From assembly GCA_963978265.1 (NCBI GenBank), contig CAXBQV010000070.1, positions 1-9,366 on the forward strand: a stretch of DNA of 9,366 nt. The letters run 5' to 3'. The DNA is from JAKALQ01 sp963978265. GTDB taxonomy: Bacteria; Actinomycetota; Actinomycetes; S36-B12; UBA5976. The position numbers and the translations under genes were made by a program. The first letter of the stretch is position 1. Each line of letters starts with the position of its first letter. Under the pieces are notes generated by a model, which saw nothing but the letters and a program-made list of their open reading frames with translations, had not been told where the DNA came from and searched no databases. Positions 1 through 6,288 of this stretch are shown piece by piece.

Positions 1-12
1 ACAAAGCTGCGG

Positions 13-85
13 TCCCCGATAGCTCAATTGGCAGAGCACCCGACTGTTAATCGGGTGGTTATTGGTTCGAGTCCAATCGGGGGAG
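13..85 (+). tRNA. tRNA-Asn (anticodon GTT)
   Basis: The sequence folds as a cloverleaf. The D stem is GCTC/GAGC (22-25 with 34-37). The anticodon stem is CCCGA/TCGGG (39-43 with 51-55), with loop CTGTTAA and anticodon GTT at 46-48. The T stem is ATTGG/CCAAT (61-65 with 73-77) with loop TTCGAGT. The acceptor pairs 13-17 with 80-84, and G85 is the discriminator, as is usual for tRNA-Asn. CCA is not encoded, since CT follows, so it must be added after transcription. One oddity is that the two inner acceptor positions do not pair in this register (G18 opposite G79, A19 opposite C78). Sliding the 3' strand by one base pairs them but costs a T-stem pair. Identity as Asn is firm; whether the gene gives a normal tRNA is less so. 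Confidence 0.93.
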
Positions 86-159
86 CTTCCCATGGATTTC
101 ACACCGTTCTAACGCGCTCGATTGCGACCCGCGGCCGAGGGATATGTCAGAATTCGGAC

Positions 160-1641
160 ATGCATAATCCGCGACTTCGACTTATCGCTGCTGCGACCGC
201 CACGATGATTGCCACCACGCTCATCGCGCCGCTGGCTCAGGCCGCGCCGACCGCGAGCGGCTCCTACATCGTGCAGGTGGCGAAGGGGGCCAACGCTGCA
301 GTTGAGACGCGCGCCAAAGGACTCGGCGGCACTATTGGGTTCAGGTACAACGTTGTGATCAACGGGTTCTCGGTGAAGTTGCCGAACGCGGCCGTCGATG
401 CCCTCTCTAGGACTCCGGGGGTCGATGCCATCGAGGCCGACGGCGTCGTAACCGTTGACGGCACCACCACGCAGTCCGGTGCCACGTGGGGTATCTCACG
501 GATTGATCAGCGTGCATTGCCGGTGGGCACGGACTATTCCTACGACTTCGACGGCACCGGGGTTTACGCGTTCATCATCGACACCGGTATCCGCTCGACG
601 CATAGCGAATTCGGTGGTCGCGTCGATACCGCGAAAGGTTTTACGGCCATCACGGACGGCAACGGCGTCGAGGATTGCAACGGTCACGGCACGCACGTTG
701 CCGGCACAGTAGGCGGCAGCACCTACGGCGTGGCGAAGAACGTGACGCTTGTTCCCGTGCGTGTGCTCGACTGCACCGGTAGTGGCTCAACTTCTGGCGT
801 CATTGCTGGAGTTGAGCACGTTGCGAACTGGGCCAAGGGCAACACGTCAGCTGACGCCGTTGCAAACATGAGTCTCGGCGGTGGCGCGTACTCCTTGCTC
901 GACACTGCAGTGAATAATGCGGTGGCTGCCAACGTGGTGATGGCAGTTGCCGCTGGTAACAACAATGCCAACGCCTGCAACTACTCACCGGCACGGGCAT
1001 CTAGCGCCATCACCGTAGGTGCGACCACGATTTCTGACGCTCGTGCGTCCTATTCAAACTACGGTTCTTGCCTGGACATCTTTGCCCCAGGAAGTTCCAT
1101 CACCTCGTCATGGTTCAACTCGGACAGTGGCACGAACACGATCTCCGGTACTTCGATGGCCACTCCGCACGTGGCCGGTGCCGCCGCGCTGCTTCGCGCG
1201 GCCCACGCCGATTGGACTGCAACCACGGTGATTCAGGCGCTAATCTCGAATGCCACGCCGAGTGTCGTCACTAGCGCCGGCACGGGTTCGCCGAATCGGC
1301 TGCTGTACAGCCTTGAGTCAGGTTCCACGCCGCCACCAACGTCGACAAAGACTGTGCCGGGTCAGATCTCAGTTCTAAACGCTGCGACGGGCTCCTCGAA
1401 GGGCACCCTTTTCCTAACGTGGAAGGCCCCGTCCGACACCGGTGGTGGGACGATTTCCTCGTATGCGGTCAACGTTTACGCAGCAAACGGCACATTGGCT
1501 GCCTCGGGAAGCGTGGCCTTGACCAGTGTGACCGTAAGTCGGTTGCGCTCCGGAGCGGCTTATTACTTCACTGTAGCCGCGGTCAACGAAGTCGGCCAGG
1601 GCCCGATATCGGCGAAGTCGAACACTGCAACCGCTCGATAG
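160..1641 (+). CDS. Secreted subtilisin-like S8 serine protease (aqualysin/proteinase K type) with C-terminal FnIII domain
   Basis: This is a 493-residue secreted endopeptidase precursor. Residues 1-28 form a signal peptide: basic start, Ala/Ile/Leu-rich core, and an AQA|AP cleavage site. An I9-type inhibitory propeptide follows (about 36-100). The S8 catalytic domain (about 110-385) shows the whole triad: Asp141 in IIDTGI, His176 in GHGTHVAG and Ser332 in GTSMATPHVAG. Asn267 in AAGN supplies the oxyanion hole. Cysteines 173, 205, 273 and 304 sit where aqualysin I has its two disulphides, so a stable extracellular enzyme is likely. A Ser/Thr/Pro linker (about 387-398) leads to one fibronectin type III domain (about 400-493), perhaps for substrate or surface binding. 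The frame is open back to position 28, but that part runs through the tRNA. ATG 160 is chosen because it gives a proper signal peptide. No strong ribosome binding site precedes it. The natural substrate is unknown. Confidence 0.93.
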   Translation: MHNPRLRLIAAATATMIATTLIAPLAQAAPTASGSYIVQVAKGANAAVETRAKGLGGTIGFRYNVVINGFSVKLPNAAVDALSRTPGVDAIEADGVVTVDGTTTQSGATWGISRIDQRALPVGTDYSYDFDGTGVYAFIIDTGIRSTHSEFGGRVDTAKGFTAITDGNGVEDCNGHGTHVAGTVGGSTYGVAKNVTLVPVRVLDCTGSGSTSGVIAGVEHVANWAKGNTSADAVANMSLGGGAYSLLDTAVNNAVAANVVMAVAAGNNNANACNYSPARASSAITVGATTISDARASYSNYGSCLDIFAPGSSITSSWFNSDSGTNTISGTSMATPHVAGAAALLRAAHADWTATTVIQALISNATPSVVTSAGTGSPNRLLYSLESGSTPPPTSTKTVPGQISVLNAATGSSKGTLFLTWKAPSDTGGGTISSYAVNVYAANGTLAASGSVALTSVTVSRLRSGAAYYFTVAAVNEVGQGPISAKSNTATAR

Positions 1642-1654
1642 CGCCTTCTTGACG

Positions 1655-1699
1655 ACGACACGCGCCGCCCCAACCACTCGGTAGGGGCGGCGTTGTCGT
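1655..1699 (+). terminator. Two-tier hairpin after the protease gene, likely terminator
   Basis: A 9-bp perfect GC stem (CGCCGCCCC at 1663-1671 with GGGGCGGCG at 1684-1692) has a 12-nt loop. It is extended by a second 6-bp stem (ACGACA at 1655-1660 with TGTCGT at 1694-1699) across a one- or two-base internal bulge. It starts 13 nt after the protease stop codon. No run of T follows, so this is a U-poor terminator or mRNA 3'-end stabiliser of the kind common in GC-rich actinobacteria. Its activity is inferred. Confidence 0.72.
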
Positions 1700-1719
1700 A
1701 CCTTCCCAGATAGTGCGCC

Positions 1720-1737
1720 GCGGCCCACGCCGCTTTT
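1720..1737 (+). promoter_or_regulatory. Small hairpin plus T4 in the uracil permease leader
   Basis: GCGG (1720-1723) can pair with CCGC (1730-1733) around a 6-nt loop, and four T follow at 1734-1737. This lies about 20 nt before the permease ribosome binding site. The shape is that of a minimal terminator or attenuator, but a 4-bp stem is weak and may be chance in GC-rich DNA. No PyrR-type binding loop was recognised. Confidence 0.2.
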
Positions 1738-1755
1738 CCCCGACGCCGTACTCAC

Positions 1756-1760
1756 AGGAG
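1756..1760 (+). promoter_or_regulatory. Ribosome binding site of the uracil permease gene
   Basis: AGGAG lies four bases before ATG 1765. It is the clearest Shine-Dalgarno sequence in the window and fixes the permease start. Confidence 0.75.
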
Positions 1761-1764
1761 ATCC

Positions 1765-3054
1765 ATGTCCACTTGGTCACTGCACGGCAACGGCAAGACG
1801 GTGACGCCCGGTGAAGTCGTCGCCCCGAATGAACGGCTTTCATGGCCGCGCACGATCGGCATCGGCGTCCAGCACATCGCTGCGATGTTCGGCGCCACGT
1901 TCCTCGTACCGATTCTCACCGGCTTCCCGACGACCACCACGCTGCTCTTCAGCGGCATTGGCACCCTCGTCTTCGTCTTCATCACGCGAAACCGCATTCC
2001 GTCCTACCTGGGCTCGTCGTTCGCGTTCCTCGGTCCGGTAGGCGCTGCAACCGGCCTCGGTGTGGGTTCCGGCACTGCGGCAACTGCCGCGCAGATGGCG
2101 CCGGCACTCGGCGGTCTCATCGCCACCGGCGTCCTGCTGTTCCTCGTCGGTCTGCTCGTGCAGTCGGCAGGTGCCTCCTGGGTTGAGAAGCTGATGCCAC
2201 CGATCGTCACCGGCACGATTGTTGCCGTGATCGGCCTCAACCTTGCTGGCGTCGCGAAGAACAATCTCACCGCGCAGCCGTTCATCGGGCTTGTCACGCT
2301 CGGCACGATCTTCTTGGTGTCTGTGATTGCGCGCGGTTTCCTTTCGCGCATCGCGATCGTCTGCGGCATTGTCGCCGGCTACGCCGTTGCGCTGGCACAG
2401 GGCCTCGTGAACACCGATGGCATCTCCGGTGCCGCATGGTTCGGTACGCCGACCCTGACCACGCCAACCTTCAAGTTCTCGGTCATGGTGTTGTTCGTGC
2501 CCGTCGTGCTCGTGCTCATCGCGGAGAACGTCGGACACGTCAAAGCAGTTGCCGCGATGACCGGCCAGGATCTCGACGCCGATATGGGCCGAGCACTCAT
2601 GGCCGACGGTGTCGCCACCACGCTTGCCGGCTTCGGCGGCGGTTCCGGTACGACCACATACGCCGAGAACATCGGCGTGATGGCAGCAACGCGCGTCTAC
2701 TCAACGCTTGCCTACATCATCGCCGGCGTCGGCGCGATTGTGCTGTCCCTCTCACCGAAGCTGGGTGCGCTGTTGTCGTCGATTCCTTCGGGGGTCCTCG
2801 GCGGTGCGGGCGTGGCGCTCTACGGCATGATCGGTGTGCTTGGTGCTCGCATCTGGATCGACAATCGTGTGAACTTCTCGGATCCGACGAACCTCTTCAT
2901 CGCCGCGAGCTGCCTCGTCATCGGCATCTCCGACGTGACCTGGGTCAGCGGTGACTACACCTTCAACGGCATTGTGCTGAGCACGGTGCTTGCCGTGGTC
3001 GGCTACCAAGTTCTGCGTGCACTCTCGAAGGCGCGCGGAACCAGTCAGGTCTAG
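1765..3054 (+). CDS. uraA: Uracil permease, NCS2 (UraA/PyrP) family
   Basis: This 429-residue integral membrane protein should import uracil with protons for pyrimidine salvage. It has the NCS2 pattern: about 14 hydrophobic segments after a soluble N-terminus of roughly 28 residues, and the first core motif with SSFAFLGP at 84-91. It also has the two acidic motifs of the family: AENVGH (Glu254 and His258, matching the UraA uracil and proton site) and TTTYAENIGVMA (Glu301). The Glu pair, the ENIGVMA motif and the following conserved C-terminal NRVNFSDPTNL segment favour uracil over xanthine or urate. The length is normal for UraA (about 430). The start is ATG 1765 with AGGAG four bases before it. 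Hairpins flank the gene on both sides, so it is probably transcribed alone. No pyrimidine biosynthesis gene is adjacent. The family is certain; the exact substrate is inferred from motifs. Confidence 0.92.
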   Translation: MSTWSLHGNGKTVTPGEVVAPNERLSWPRTIGIGVQHIAAMFGATFLVPILTGFPTTTTLLFSGIGTLVFVFITRNRIPSYLGSSFAFLGPVGAATGLGVGSGTAATAAQMAPALGGLIATGVLLFLVGLLVQSAGASWVEKLMPPIVTGTIVAVIGLNLAGVAKNNLTAQPFIGLVTLGTIFLVSVIARGFLSRIAIVCGIVAGYAVALAQGLVNTDGISGAAWFGTPTLTTPTFKFSVMVLFVPVVLVLIAENVGHVKAVAAMTGQDLDADMGRALMADGVATTLAGFGGGSGTTTYAENIGVMAATRVYSTLAYIIAGVGAIVLSLSPKLGALLSSIPSGVLGGAGVALYGMIGVLGARIWIDNRVNFSDPTNLFIAASCLVIGISDVTWVSGDYTFNGIVLSTVLAVVGYQVLRALSKARGTSQV

Positions 3055-3063
3055 CATCAACGA

Positions 3064-3103
3064 ACATCGGGCCGGCTGCGAGCAATCGCCGTCGGCCCGA
3101 TGT
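3064..3103. terminator. Bidirectional terminator hairpin between convergent genes
   Basis: ACATCGGGCCGGC (3064-3076) pairs with GTCGGCCCGATGT (3091-3103) over 13 positions with a single G-T wobble, around a 14-nt loop. It begins 9 nt after the permease stop and ends 7 nt before the methyltransferase stop on the other strand. That is the expected place for a terminator shared by two converging transcripts. There is no clear T tract on either strand. Confidence 0.75.
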
Positions 3104-3110
3104 CTTGTGA

Positions 3111-3560
3111 TCAGATCTTGTCGACGCGAAGGCGGGGGAGGAGCGCTCCGACGCGCCGTTGATATTCGCCGGCGTCCGGCCACGTCGCGGCAAGCAACCG
3201 ATCCTCGTAGCGGAACTTGATCTGCAGATCGATGAACAGCACCACCCACGTACAGACGCTCACAACGTTCCAAGCTGAGAGCACAAGCCCCACGCCGAAC
3301 AGCAATACTGCGAGATACATCGGATGCCGAACCCAGGTGTAGATGCCGTGGGTGATGAGCGGAACGTTTTTCCGCGGTTCCGGAAACACTGTCACCGACT
3401 GCCGCAGGTTGATCAAGGCCGTCGCGAGAATGACCGCTGCGCAGCAGATGCACGTGAGGGCAAGTCGCTGTTGCCAGGTTGATGTCGCCTCGGAAGCCGG
3501 CTGCAGGAGGAGCACGAGCAGGCAGGCGAACTGGACGAGTACTAATACGCGGCCCTTCAC
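3111..3560 (-). CDS. Small membrane methyltransferase, ICMT/PEMT-like (isoprenylcysteine carboxyl methyltransferase family)
   Basis: This 149-residue membrane protein has about four hydrophobic segments (roughly 4-20, 32-50, 80-96, 98-112). The C-terminal half carries the family signature: HGIYTWVRHPMYLA at 71-84, then a short helix, then KFRYEDRLL at 115-123 and the closing EYQRRVGALLPR at 132-143. In ICMT/PEMT proteins this region binds S-adenosylmethionine, and the conserved RHP and E-(D/E)-R residues are all present. Bacterial members of unknown substrate are common; they may methylate lipids or small thiols, and the substrate here cannot be named. The start is GTG 3560, giving a short N-terminus with no strong ribosome binding site. 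It begins 19 nt after the pilT stop on the same strand, so co-transcription with pilT is likely. It converges on the uracil permease gene. Confidence 0.8.
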   Translation of the reverse strand: MKGRVLVLVQFACLLVLLLQPASEATSTWQQRLALTCICCAAVILATALINLRQSVTVFPEPRKNVPLITHGIYTWVRHPMYLAVLLFGVGLVLSAWNVVSVCTWVVLFIDLQIKFRYEDRLLAATWPDAGEYQRRVGALLPRLRVDKI

Positions 3561-3579
3561 ATCTGCAGCCTACGACCGA

Positions 3580-4632
3580 CTACAGCGGATTGCTCAGCAG
3601 GAAGCGTTCCACCTCAAGTTCTGAGACGACGCCGCTCTCCGCAAGTTCCGCCAATGCCGACGACATCGTCTGCATGCCGTAACTCGCCCCGGTCAACATG
3701 GTATTGGGAATCTGGAAGGTCTTGCCTTCGCGAATGAGGTTGCGCACCGCTGCATTCGCGGCCAACACCTCGAATGCGGCTACGCGGGAACCGTGACGAT
3801 CGTTGAGGAGTCGCTGGTAGATGACGCCGATAAGTGTCGCGGCCAGCCGCGAACGGATGAGCGGTTGGTCCTCATTCGCAAATGCGTCGATCAATCGATC
3901 GATTGCCTGTTCGGCACTGTTCGTGTGAATCGTTGCGAAGACCAGGTGACCGGTTTCGGCAACTGACAGCGCCGCGGCCATCGTTTCGGGATCGCGCAAT
4001 TCGCCCACCATCAGCACATCCACGTCTTCGCGAAGTGCAGCACGCACTGCTCTCGCGAAGGAATCCGAATCCGGGCCGATCTCGCGTTGGCGCACCAGCG
4101 ACTCTGCGCTGGGGAATTGATACTCGATGGGATCCTCGATGGTGACGATGTGCACCGGTCGTGATTCATTGATGCGGTTCACCATTGCTGCGATCGTGGT
4201 GGACTTGCCGCTGCCGGTTGGGCCGGCCACCAGGATCAATCCTTGCTCCAGATCCGTCCACTGCTGCGTGGAGGTCGGAAGCGCGAGCTCCTGCATCGTG
4301 GGGATCTCGGAGCTCAGTCGACGAACCGCGAGGGTGTCCAGTCCGCGCTCACGAAACAGGCTGACGCGGAAGCGATCGCCACTCGGCGCCTGCATGCCGA
4401 AGTCGATGTCGCCCGAACGTTCGTAGGTTTCGATCTGCCCTTCGGTGAGCTCGGACTCCAACCACGTCCACAACGTGGGCCGGTCGAGGGGCGCTGCATC
4501 GATTTCGTAGAGGGTGCCCTCGATTCGCATTCGTGGCCCCATGTCAGCGCTCAAATGCAGGTCGGAAGCGCCCTGATTGATCATCTCATTCAACAGGTTT
4601 GTGAGTGTTACGTGCATTGCAGTAGTAGCCAT
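3580..4632 (-). CDS. pilT: PilT-like type IV pilus retraction ATPase
   Basis: This 350-residue cytoplasmic hexameric ATPase should power retraction of type IV pili. An N-terminal PAS-like domain (about 6-110, with GASDLHLSAD at 21-30) is followed by the RecA-like motor. Walker A is GPTGSGKST at 137-145. The Asp box is TIEDPIEY at 164-171. The Walker B region is DVLMVGELRDPETM at 205-218 with catalytic Glu211. The His box is GHLVFATIHTNSA at 228-240. AVRNLIRE at 295-302 matches the AIRNLIRE motif that marks PilT and is needed for retraction in studied homologues. The length fits the family (345-360). The frame stays open another 87 codons upstream, but that part is low-complexity and overlaps pilB, so ATG 4632 was chosen. 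ATG 4617, five codons later, aligns equally well with PilT starts. Neither has a clear ribosome binding site. The gene is divergent from pilB, and a methyltransferase gene follows after 19 nt. Confidence 0.93.
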   Translation of the reverse strand: MATTAMHVTLTNLLNEMINQGASDLHLSADMGPRMRIEGTLYEIDAAPLDRPTLWTWLESELTEGQIETYERSGDIDFGMQAPSGDRFRVSLFRERGLDTLAVRRLSSEIPTMQELALPTSTQQWTDLEQGLILVAGPTGSGKSTTIAAMVNRINESRPVHIVTIEDPIEYQFPSAESLVRQREIGPDSDSFARAVRAALREDVDVLMVGELRDPETMAAALSVAETGHLVFATIHTNSAEQAIDRLIDAFANEDQPLIRSRLAATLIGVIYQRLLNDRHGSRVAAFEVLAANAAVRNLIREGKTFQIPNTMLTGASYGMQTMSSALAELAESGVVSELEVERFLLSNPL

Positions 4633-4781
4633 GCACTGCAACGTAATCCGAAGACGCTGCACCCTCGACACTTGTGAATGATCTGTGTGGGCATCGTGTT
4701 TGTGGTGTGACGACATGCTCGAAAGATTTCCGACGTACGCGAGAGGGGAAAAGTCCGCGCTAGGTCGGATTGAAATCACAC
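4633..4781. promoter_or_regulatory. Shared upstream region of divergent pilT and pilB
   Basis: These 149 bases must hold the promoters of both pilus ATPase genes unless the transcripts start inside the opposite gene. I could not assign convincing -10/-35 pairs on either strand. GAGAGGGGAAAAG (4741-4753) and TAGGTCGG (4761-4768) are the only purine-rich stretches before pilB. No clear palindromic operator was found. Confidence 0.4.
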
Positions 4782-6221
4782 ATGACACCGCTAGATGCCG
4801 CTCACGCAATTCCCGAAGCCCTTGTGCGCGCCGAGGGTCTGCTCGGTCTCCGGTGGGATGGCGACGACCTGGTCGTCGGCGTGCGCGAGTCACTGCCGAG
4901 CGATGCAGCTGATGATCTCCTGCGAAAGGTTCGCTCTGCAGAGGTTCCGACCGTGCGCGAGCAGCGGGTTCCGGACGACGAACTTCGAGAACTCATCGAT
5001 CTCGTGTACGGCAATGAAGACGTTCCGGAGGCCCTGCCAGCGGTGCACGAGGACGATGACGGACCGATTGCTGCGTTGGTGAACCAGATCATCGATCGCG
5101 CGGTTCGCATGCGAGCCTCCGACATCCATGTCGAGCCACAGGAGCGGGATGCTCTTGTTCGGGTCCGAATCGATGGGGAACTCGAAGAGCTCACCCGGCA
5201 GCCCAGCGGCATCGCTGCACCGGTTGTGAGTCGCCTCAAAGTCATGGCGCAGATGAACATCGTCGAACGACGCCTGCCGCAAGACGGTCAGTTCAGTGTC
5301 ACCGTCGGTGATCGTGAAATAGACGTTCGCCTGGCCACTGTCGCGACCATGTATGGCGAGAAGGCGGTCATGCGCCTGCTGGATACGCGTCGTCCTGCTG
5401 TCGATATCGGCCAATTGGGCATGCACGACCGGTCGCTGGAGGATTTCCAGCACATGCTGCGTGCCAATTTCGGCATGATCATTGCAGCCGGCCCGACCGG
5501 TGCGGGGAAGACGACCACGCTGCAATGTGCGTTGCGGGACATCAACACCCCGAAGCGAAACGTCTCTACGCTCGAGGATCCCGTCGAGTACGTCGTCGAC
5601 GGGATCAATCACATCCCGGTGAACGATGGCATCGGCGCGAGCTTCGCGACGCAGTTGCGAGCAATCCTGCGGCAAGACCCGGACGTGATTCTCATTGGAG
5701 AAGTCCGCGATTCGGAAACCGCCAAGATCGGGGTGCAGGCCGCGCTTTCGGGCCGCTTGGTGCTCACCTCACTGCATGCGCAGGATGCGGTTGCTGCTGT
5801 GTATCGGCTCTTCCAACTCGACGTCGACCCACACCTCGTCGCGGCTTCCCTTCGCGGCGTGGTGGCACAGCGGCTGTTGCGGAGGATCTGTCGGTACTGC
5901 GGCCAGAGCTACTCCGCATCAGTTGCTGAGCGGATCCTGCTGGGTGCACCTGCGGACAGTGCGCCGCTCATGCTGCGACGAGGTGTCGGCTGCGCACTGT
6001 GCCGGGGCACCGGGTACCGGGATCGCGTAGCGGCTTTCCAAGTACTCGACGTCACTGACGAACTGCGCGAGTTGATCGCAGAGCGGGCCTCAAAGCAGCG
6101 CATTGCAGAAGTGGCGGCTGCGGGAGGGTTCCGGGCGATCGCGGATGAAGCACTTGAGCTTGCGCGACTCGGTCAGACCTCTGTCGAAGAGGCAATGCGA
6201 TTGGTGGGAGTCGATGGCTGA
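4782..6221 (+). CDS. pilB: PilB/GspE-like type IV pilus assembly ATPase
   Basis: From ATG 4782 this is a 479-residue cytoplasmic ATPase that should drive pilus extension. The N-terminus (about 1-85) looks like only the second half of the MshEN/T2SSE N-terminal module. It is followed by the N2 domain with ASDIHVEP at 112-119. The motor shows Walker A GPTGAGKTTT (237-246), Asp box STLEDPVEY (262-270), Walker B DPDVILIGEVRDSET (299-313, Glu307) and His box GRLVLTSLHA (324-333). Two CxxC pairs (Cys370/373 and Cys404/407) form the zinc knuckle typical of PilB/GspE and absent from PilT. PilB proteins are usually about 560 residues, so this one is short at the front. An alternative start is TTG 4770, four codons earlier, but it has no better ribosome binding site. 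PilB versus GspE cannot be settled by sequence alone; the adjacent pilT favours PilB. Confidence 0.92.
   Translation: MTPLDAAHAIPEALVRAEGLLGLRWDGDDLVVGVRESLPSDAADDLLRKVRSAEVPTVREQRVPDDELRELIDLVYGNEDVPEALPAVHEDDDGPIAALVNQIIDRAVRMRASDIHVEPQERDALVRVRIDGELEELTRQPSGIAAPVVSRLKVMAQMNIVERRLPQDGQFSVTVGDREIDVRLATVATMYGEKAVMRLLDTRRPAVDIGQLGMHDRSLEDFQHMLRANFGMIIAAGPTGAGKTTTLQCALRDINTPKRNVSTLEDPVEYVVDGINHIPVNDGIGASFATQLRAILRQDPDVILIGEVRDSETAKIGVQAALSGRLVLTSLHAQDAVAAVYRLFQLDVDPHLVAASLRGVVAQRLLRRICRYCGQSYSASVAERILLGAPADSAPLMLRRGVGCALCRGTGYRDRVAAFQVLDVTDELRELIAERASKQRIAEVAAAGGFRAIADEALELARLGQTSVEEAMRLVGVDG
6206..6210 (+). promoter_or_regulatory. Possible ribosome binding site inside the pilB 3' end
   Basis: GGGAG (within GGTGGGAG, 6203-6210) lies three bases before ATG 6214. 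It would support translation starting at that ATG, whether for a short peptide or for a longer LepA. Confidence 0.4.
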
Positions 6222-6288
6222 GCGTGCACTCGTGATCGGCGCTCGCACCCGTGGTGCCCGACCCCGGGTAACACCAGCCCTGAGGTGA
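6214..6288 (+). CDS. Possible 24-codon leader peptide between pilB and lepA, or remnant of the lepA 5' end
   Basis: This short frame starts MAERALVIGARTRG and ends ...TPALR. Its ATG lies eight bases before the end of pilB (ATGGCTGA), and a purine-rich GGTGGGAG sits just upstream. Its TGA stop overlaps the lepA GTG start as GTGA. The peptide is basic and Arg-rich with no recognised domain. Two readings are possible. It may be a real leader frame that brings ribosomes to the weak lepA start by termination and re-initiation. Or it may be the true beginning of LepA, cut off by a one-base loss near ACCCCGGG (6261-6268): adding one base there joins it to the lepA frame. The second reading yields ...NTSPEV before IRNF, which looks like a normal LepA lead-in. 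Confidence 0.4.
   Translation: MAERALVIGARTRGARPRVTPALR

Noticed and set aside
28..159. Extension of the protease frame to an upstream ATG at 28
   Set aside because: This part lies inside the tRNA-Asn gene and would bury the signal peptide. ATG 160 gives a standard secretion signal.
1840..2538. Long antisense frame (232 codons) opposite the uracil permease gene
   Set aside because: Its translation is Arg/Glu/Asp/His-rich low-complexity sequence, a typical shadow of a GC-rich gene, and the + strand product is a clear NCS2 permease.
4674..4781. TGTGA and TCACA half-sites between pilT and pilB, suggesting a CRP-like operator
   Set aside because: The half-sites (4674, 4706 and the ATCACAC near 4775) are not spaced as TGTGA-N6-TCACA, so no real site could be built.
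4633..4893. 87-codon upstream extension of the pilT frame
   Set aside because: It runs antisense through the start of pilB, is Arg/Ser/His-rich with no similarity to PilT N-termini, and is explained by open frames in GC-rich DNA.
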